Of a stretch of 64,000 nt of DNA, positions 60,239-64,000 are shown one piece after another (within the stretch, counting starts at the first letter, position 1; the number at the start of each line of letters is the position of its first letter). The stretch spans positions 51,019-115,018 of the forward strand of contig NW_024427642.1 of assembly GCF_017562075.2 (NCBI RefSeq). Reading direction: 5' to 3'. The notes below the pieces were generated by a model, which saw nothing but the letters and a program-made list of their open reading frames with translations, was not told where the DNA came from and made no database searches. The translations under genes were made by a program, and so were the position numbers. The DNA is from Anopheles merus. Lineage: Eukaryota; Arthropoda; Insecta; Diptera; Culicidae.

Positions 60239-60842
60239 GGGGAAGGTAGGTAAAGACGGACACTTTGTCATAGGAAAGATGGACACCGAATTTGTTGGGT
60301 TATTTTACTTCTTGTATCAATTGGTGATGAATGTATTTCTTCAAACACCTCAAATAAGGGTATTTTGAAAATATAAACCATTACGCAACTAGAAAAAGTA
60401 ATAAACAAGCGAGAAATGAAACACCGATCAAAATAGCAGTCATGCGTTATGATATTACTTGCTCGGGGCTGATGAGGTTGCAATTGGTCAAGAATGGTTT
60501 ATAAACGTACCAAGACGTGGAAAGCGATAGAATTTGTTAAAATACTGTAATACAATTCAATTTTCAATGTTTTCTAAAGGTGTCTATCTTAGCCTTCATG
60601 GTGTCCATCTTTCCCATATCAGGTGTCCGTCTTACCCAAACATTTCAAAACTGCACGAAAAAAATCATGTTTTTCATTCACGAAAAAAAACGCAAAAATC
60701 GATGCAAACTTCAAAGTTTCAACACATTTTGTGATAAAACATGAATGTAAGATAATGTATGTACATTTCATGGTCGTTAGACCTATATATCCTTAGATTT
60801 TTACCATTTCCCTTAACGTGTCCGTCTTTACCTACCTTCCCC
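60239..60842. mobile_element. TA-flanked MITE in the ASPP intron
   Basis: 604 bp with inverted termini GGGGAAGGTAGGTAAAGACG and its reverse complement, bounded by TA (60,237-60,238 and 60,843-60,844). TA target duplications suggest Tc1/mariner-type mobilisation. Additional GGTGTCC/GTCTTACC internal repeats lie at about 60,580-60,640. No transposase. Confidence 0.88.
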
Positions 60843-60980
60843 TACATACATACAATACAATACAATACGAATCCGTAAACTTTTTCGATTTGGTAACACT
60901 AGGTATTGAACGCGTAAAATCTAAACTCAAATCTGGAAAATGCATGTTAGCTTTCTTGTTACTCATTATACATTTTTCAG

Positions 60981-60991
60981 ATATATATATA

Positions 60992-61035
<44 letters not shown>

Positions 61036-61040
61036 TAGAT

Positions 61041-61094
<54 letters not shown>
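60981..61094. repeat. (TA)n followed by (GA)n microsatellite
   Basis: (TA)n to about 61,032, then (GA)n from 61,040. It is intronic to ASPP. Confidence 0.96.
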
Positions 61095-61098
<4 letters not shown>

Positions 61099-61262
61099 AG
61101 CTGATTTACCCGGTTTCACGCGGGATAAAATTAATGTCCGGTTTTTATTAAAAATAGAAGAATTTGGAATCCAAGGAGTATAAAACAACGATTAAAATGA
61201 TTACTATGATTTTATCCCAAAGCTTCGATTCTTGTTATCATTCGTAATAACAGTATGTAATA

Positions 61263-61708
61263 CAGGGTTTCGAATCATTTAAGGGAATAGTTCAATCACT
61301 TATGGGAATGTTGCAAATCGGTAGGGAATGTTGCAAGCAAGCTGTGGATGTTTGCAATCACTTAGGGGAGTGTTGCAATCGATTAGGGGAATTTTGCAAG
61401 CATACTGTGGAGCTGTCGTCAGACGGGGGGTGCCGGTGTAAAAAGCTTCGAATTGATACCGATGATGTTTAATTAAACGAAAATTAAACAGGATAAGTTA
61501 ATAAGATTGACGAAAATATTTTGAGGTATTTACAGCGGCACCCATCATCTGATGTCAGCTCCACAGTACGCTTGCAAAATTCCCCTAATCGATTGCAACA
61601 CTCCCCTAAGTGATTGCAAACATCCACAGTTTGCATGCAATATTCTCCTACCGATTTGCAACATCCCCTAAGTGATTGAACTATTCCCTTATATGATTCG
61701 AAACCCTG
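61263..61708. mobile_element. TA-flanked foldback MITE in the ASPP intron
   Basis: 446 bp. About 165 bp on each side are near-perfect reverse complements, starting CAGGGTTTCGAATCAT and ending ATGATTCGAAACCCTG, with TA on both flanks. The central loop is about 110 bp. The arms are built of GGGAATGTTGCAA-type subrepeats. If transcribed within the host intron it would form a long hairpin. Confidence 0.93.
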
Positions 61709-62265
61709 TAAAGATCTGCTATGACAATCATCCGCTTGGGTACCACTGAGTTTTTTCGGTCAAATTATAGCTAAATTTCGTATCATTCTGCATGAAGGGT
61801 AAGTTTTAGCCATTAAATTAGTTATTCGATCTGATTTCAACTAAAAAATCAAAATTGGAACCATTTAAAATAGTTTTTAAATTTGACGTAAAGAGAATTT
61901 ATTTTTAGTTTGACACTTGATGTATCAATTAGTAAAAGACTGTCAAATTAAGAAAATCGTGTATAGCGAAATTGCGTATATCGAGGAATACCTGTACCTT
62001 TTGAAATGGTTTTTAAAATTCGACCAAAGGAAAATTATTTTGCATTTGACATTCGAACTGTCAAATTTGTACAATTTGCTAAAAAAAACTGTTAAATGTA
62101 GAACATAACGTATACCAAAATCGCGTATATTGAATATGGCGTATATCGGGGAATATCTGTACCCATATACCAGCGCTAAAAAGCTATCGAAATTGCAAGG
62201 CCTCGTACGAGCTCGCAAACTGCTCGAAATTGCTTGCGGGGTTTTAATACCAGTGTAAACTGCAC

Positions 62266-62460
62266 CGGTCTCATGGTACAGTCGTCAACTCGTACGACTT
62301 AACAACATGCCCGTCATGGGTTCAAGCCCCAAATAGACCGTGCCGCCATACGTAGGACTGACTATCCTGCTATGGGGGAAATCAATAAGTCACTGAAAGC
62401 CAACCCCACAAGTGTGTTGGCAGGCCTTGACCGGCATCGGTTGTTGAGCCAAAGAAGAAG
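62266..62460 (+). mobile_element. tRNA-derived SINE in the ASPP intron
   Basis: 195 bp on plus, antisense to ASPP. The B box GGTTCAAGCCC lies about 65 bp in, and the (AAG)n tail ends it. The flanking duplication AAACTGCAC is at 62,257-62,265 and 62,461-62,469. Same family as 12,936-13,155. Confidence 0.92.
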
Positions 62461-62688
62461 AAACTGCACTTAGCACCGAGTGACAAAGCGATGTTAACAA
62501 CAACAAAAATACTGCTCTTGGTATGGGATTAGAAATTGCTAATAAATTAAATTAGTGTAACTTCTGAAAATGATGTAAGTCTTAAAACCTATTCTCATAC
62601 CACCATAAGGTGTGTGCAAAGTTTCGTTGAAAATGATCCAGCCGTTTCGGAGGTTTCGCAACAAACACCGTGACACGAGATTTATTAT

Positions 62689-62759
62689 ATATAGAAGATA
62701 TATATAGATATATATATATATATATATATATATCTAATTATATATATATATATATTAAT

Positions 62760-62790
<31 letters not shown>

Positions 62791-62904
62791 TGCTAATATA
62801 TATATTGCTAATATAATATATGTTGCTAATATAATTATATATATATATATTATATATATTATATATATATATAATTATATATATAATATATATATATATA
62901 TATC
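62689..62904. repeat. (TA)n microsatellite with TTGC/TAAT interruptions
   Basis: About 215 bp of TA-rich sequence in the ASPP intron. The open frames here are repeat artefacts. Confidence 0.95.
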
Positions 62905-63306
62905 TCTCAAAATTAATGTTTTTCCATCGTTTTTTGTCACAAAAATGAATGCAATGCGTGCAGGACATGTGCATCTACTTTTACAACACTTTTTTGTCCG
63001 AATCAATTAAAAAATATGGAAAAATAACATATTTTCCTGAGGCAACATCAAATTGTTGGGCAAAATGCTTCGGTCAGCCACGCCAGATGCGCTAGTGAAA
63101 AATGAAATTACACTACAGATAAGATAAATGTAGCCCGGCCTTTAGCTTATACCACAACCAAAATCATGTTGCTAAGTGAACACATACCTTTTGCCCCAAG
63201 TGGAACATTTTACAAACTTTTACATTAATTAAATACTTTAAACTTTAATATATGAATGGTTACTTTTTCACATAAATATCATTTTCATAGATGCAATATT
63301 TTCATA

Positions 63307-63324
63307 TATCTATATATATATATC

Positions 63325-63403
<79 letters not shown>
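63307..63403. repeat. (TA)n microsatellite
   Basis: About 95 bp of TA, ending 35 bp before the donor of the ASPP ankyrin exon. Confidence 0.95.
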
Positions 63404-63405
<2 letters not shown>

Positions 63406-63442
63406 CATAAAATAAGCAGTCTTTAGCCATAAATCAACGTAC

Positions 63443-63657
63443 TGTAAAGATATTCTGAGCAACCGTCAAATCCTTCTTCATCCTCTTCGCATTTTTCGGC
63501 AGGAGTTTCGTGATCGGATAGAGTTGCTGCAAATACAGGCGCCAGACTCGACCAGAAACTTTACCATAGGCAAATTATTGCAACTGGCAGCACAATGCAA
63601 AGGGTCCACCCATCGGAATCCTGTGCATTTACGTCGCATCCAAAATTTACCAAAAAT
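63443..63657 (-). CDS. ASPP ankyrin-repeat exon with two frame breaks
   Basis: Acceptor TTCTGTTGCAG before ATTTTTGG; donor GTACGT after TTTACA. It reads FLVNFGCDVNAQDSDGW, then one base (C) appears to be missing in the run at 63,602-63,604. The next ankyrin piece, PLHCAASCNNLPMVKFLVES, lies in a shifted frame. A second indel at about 63,535-63,545 is needed before the acidic end (SDHETPAEKCEEDEEG, then EYLY). Residue order matches the last ankyrin repeats of ASPP1/2/iASPP very closely. Splice sites and neighbouring exons are intact, so the two breaks are more likely consensus errors than true decay, but a null allele cannot be excluded. Confidence 0.93.
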
Positions 63658-63805
63658 CTGCAACAGAATGAAACATTTAACAAGGTTTTCTTGCAAGAAC
63701 CATACCGGGGTTTGCAATACAACTGAAGACCGCGAGATACTTTGATGAATTGACGTGAGTCAATCACAAGACTGCAGAACATATTCTACCGGCACCTCTA
63801 CTTAC

Positions 63806-63888
63806 TTTACTATTTCAAAATGTCCCGCGCATATTGCATTGTGCAAAGCTGTAATACCTTCATCATTTGCTGCACTCGGATTTGTTAC
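63806..63888 (-). CDS. ASPP ankyrin-repeat exon
   Basis: Acceptor ATTATTACAG and donor GTAAGT. It encodes VTNPSAANDEGITALHNAIC then AGHFEIVK, the beginning of the ankyrin repeats in ASPP proteins (NDEGITALHNA is a family hallmark). The phase joins to the next exon (AA|A). Confidence 0.95.
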
Positions 63889-63983
63889 CTGTAATAATAA
63901 GATATTGTTTTTAGGAAATTGTGCTTTATTTATTTAATTCTAATAAATACAATGCTTCAGCATATTACATTTGTTTGGCTCAC

Positions 63984-64000
63984 CTGCATCGCAGTTTTTT
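63984..64000 (-). CDS. ASPP upstream exon, cut by the window edge
   Basis: Only the last 17 bases are visible, ending ATGCAG before the donor GTGAGC. The remaining N-terminal exons lie to the right of the window. Confidence 0.75.

Noticed and set aside
62738..62974. Tyr/Ile-rich frame
   Set aside because: Translation of the TA microsatellite.

Overview
This is eukaryotic, repeat-dominated DNA from a dipteran, most likely a mosquito of the Anopheles type. The evidence is GT-AG split exons, insect-type BEL/Pao, Ty3/gypsy and non-LTR retroelements, hAT and TA-flanked MITEs, a tRNA-derived SINE, and a DUF4806-type protein. I cannot name the species from the sequence alone. Only three host-type gene signals are convincing. 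Most long open frames are transposon proteins or shadows of CA/CG microsatellites.

Layout. 1-5.3 kb: a partial tandem duplication (about 2.45 kb per copy, offset 2,692-2,693) carrying pieces of a homeobox-type gene on the minus strand. These are a first exon with an eh1-like repressor motif (complete only in the right copy) and a degenerate homeodomain. A hAT MITE lies between them and was duplicated along with them. 5.8-27.2 kb: a complex array of a roughly 2.9 kb repeat unit, with three units head to tail on plus (A, B, C) and two inverted (D, E). B and D form a nearly exact inverted repeat. Each unit carries a hAT MITE at the same internal site. In unit E that MITE is split by a nearly intact BEL/Pao retrotransposon (20,291-26,402). 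27.7-29.6 kb: a two-exon gene for a DUF4806-like protein with a 30-bp coding minisatellite. 30.0-34.2 kb: a decayed BEL/Pao element interrupted by an internally deleted non-LTR element. 34.6-36.8 kb: a sixth repeat unit (F). 36.8-42.8 kb: a chain of gypsy, RTE-like and I-like remnants. 43-49 kb: a long-inverted-repeat element, a pentamer repeat, an LTR of about 1.1 kb, and another decayed RTE-like copy. 50.5-59.1 kb: an inverted duplication whose right arm was split by a young gypsy element (53,845-58,150) while the left arm keeps the empty site. 59.7-64.0 kb: the 3' exons of an ASPP (PPP1R13-family) gene on minus, coding the ankyrin repeats and the C-terminal SH3 domain. Its 3.4-kb intron is filled with MITEs, a SINE and TA/GA microsatellites.

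Single-base frameshifts recur in sequences that otherwise look intact: the gypsy with identical LTRs, the BEL polyprotein, the DUF4806 exon, and an ASPP ankyrin exon. Several lie in short homopolymers, so residual consensus indel error is a real possibility. I saw no CRISPR array, rRNA or tRNA gene. I found no convincing previously undescribed system. The strongest leads are the duplicated homeobox locus, the B/D inverted pair with its nested insertions, and the minisatellite-bearing DUF4806 gene.
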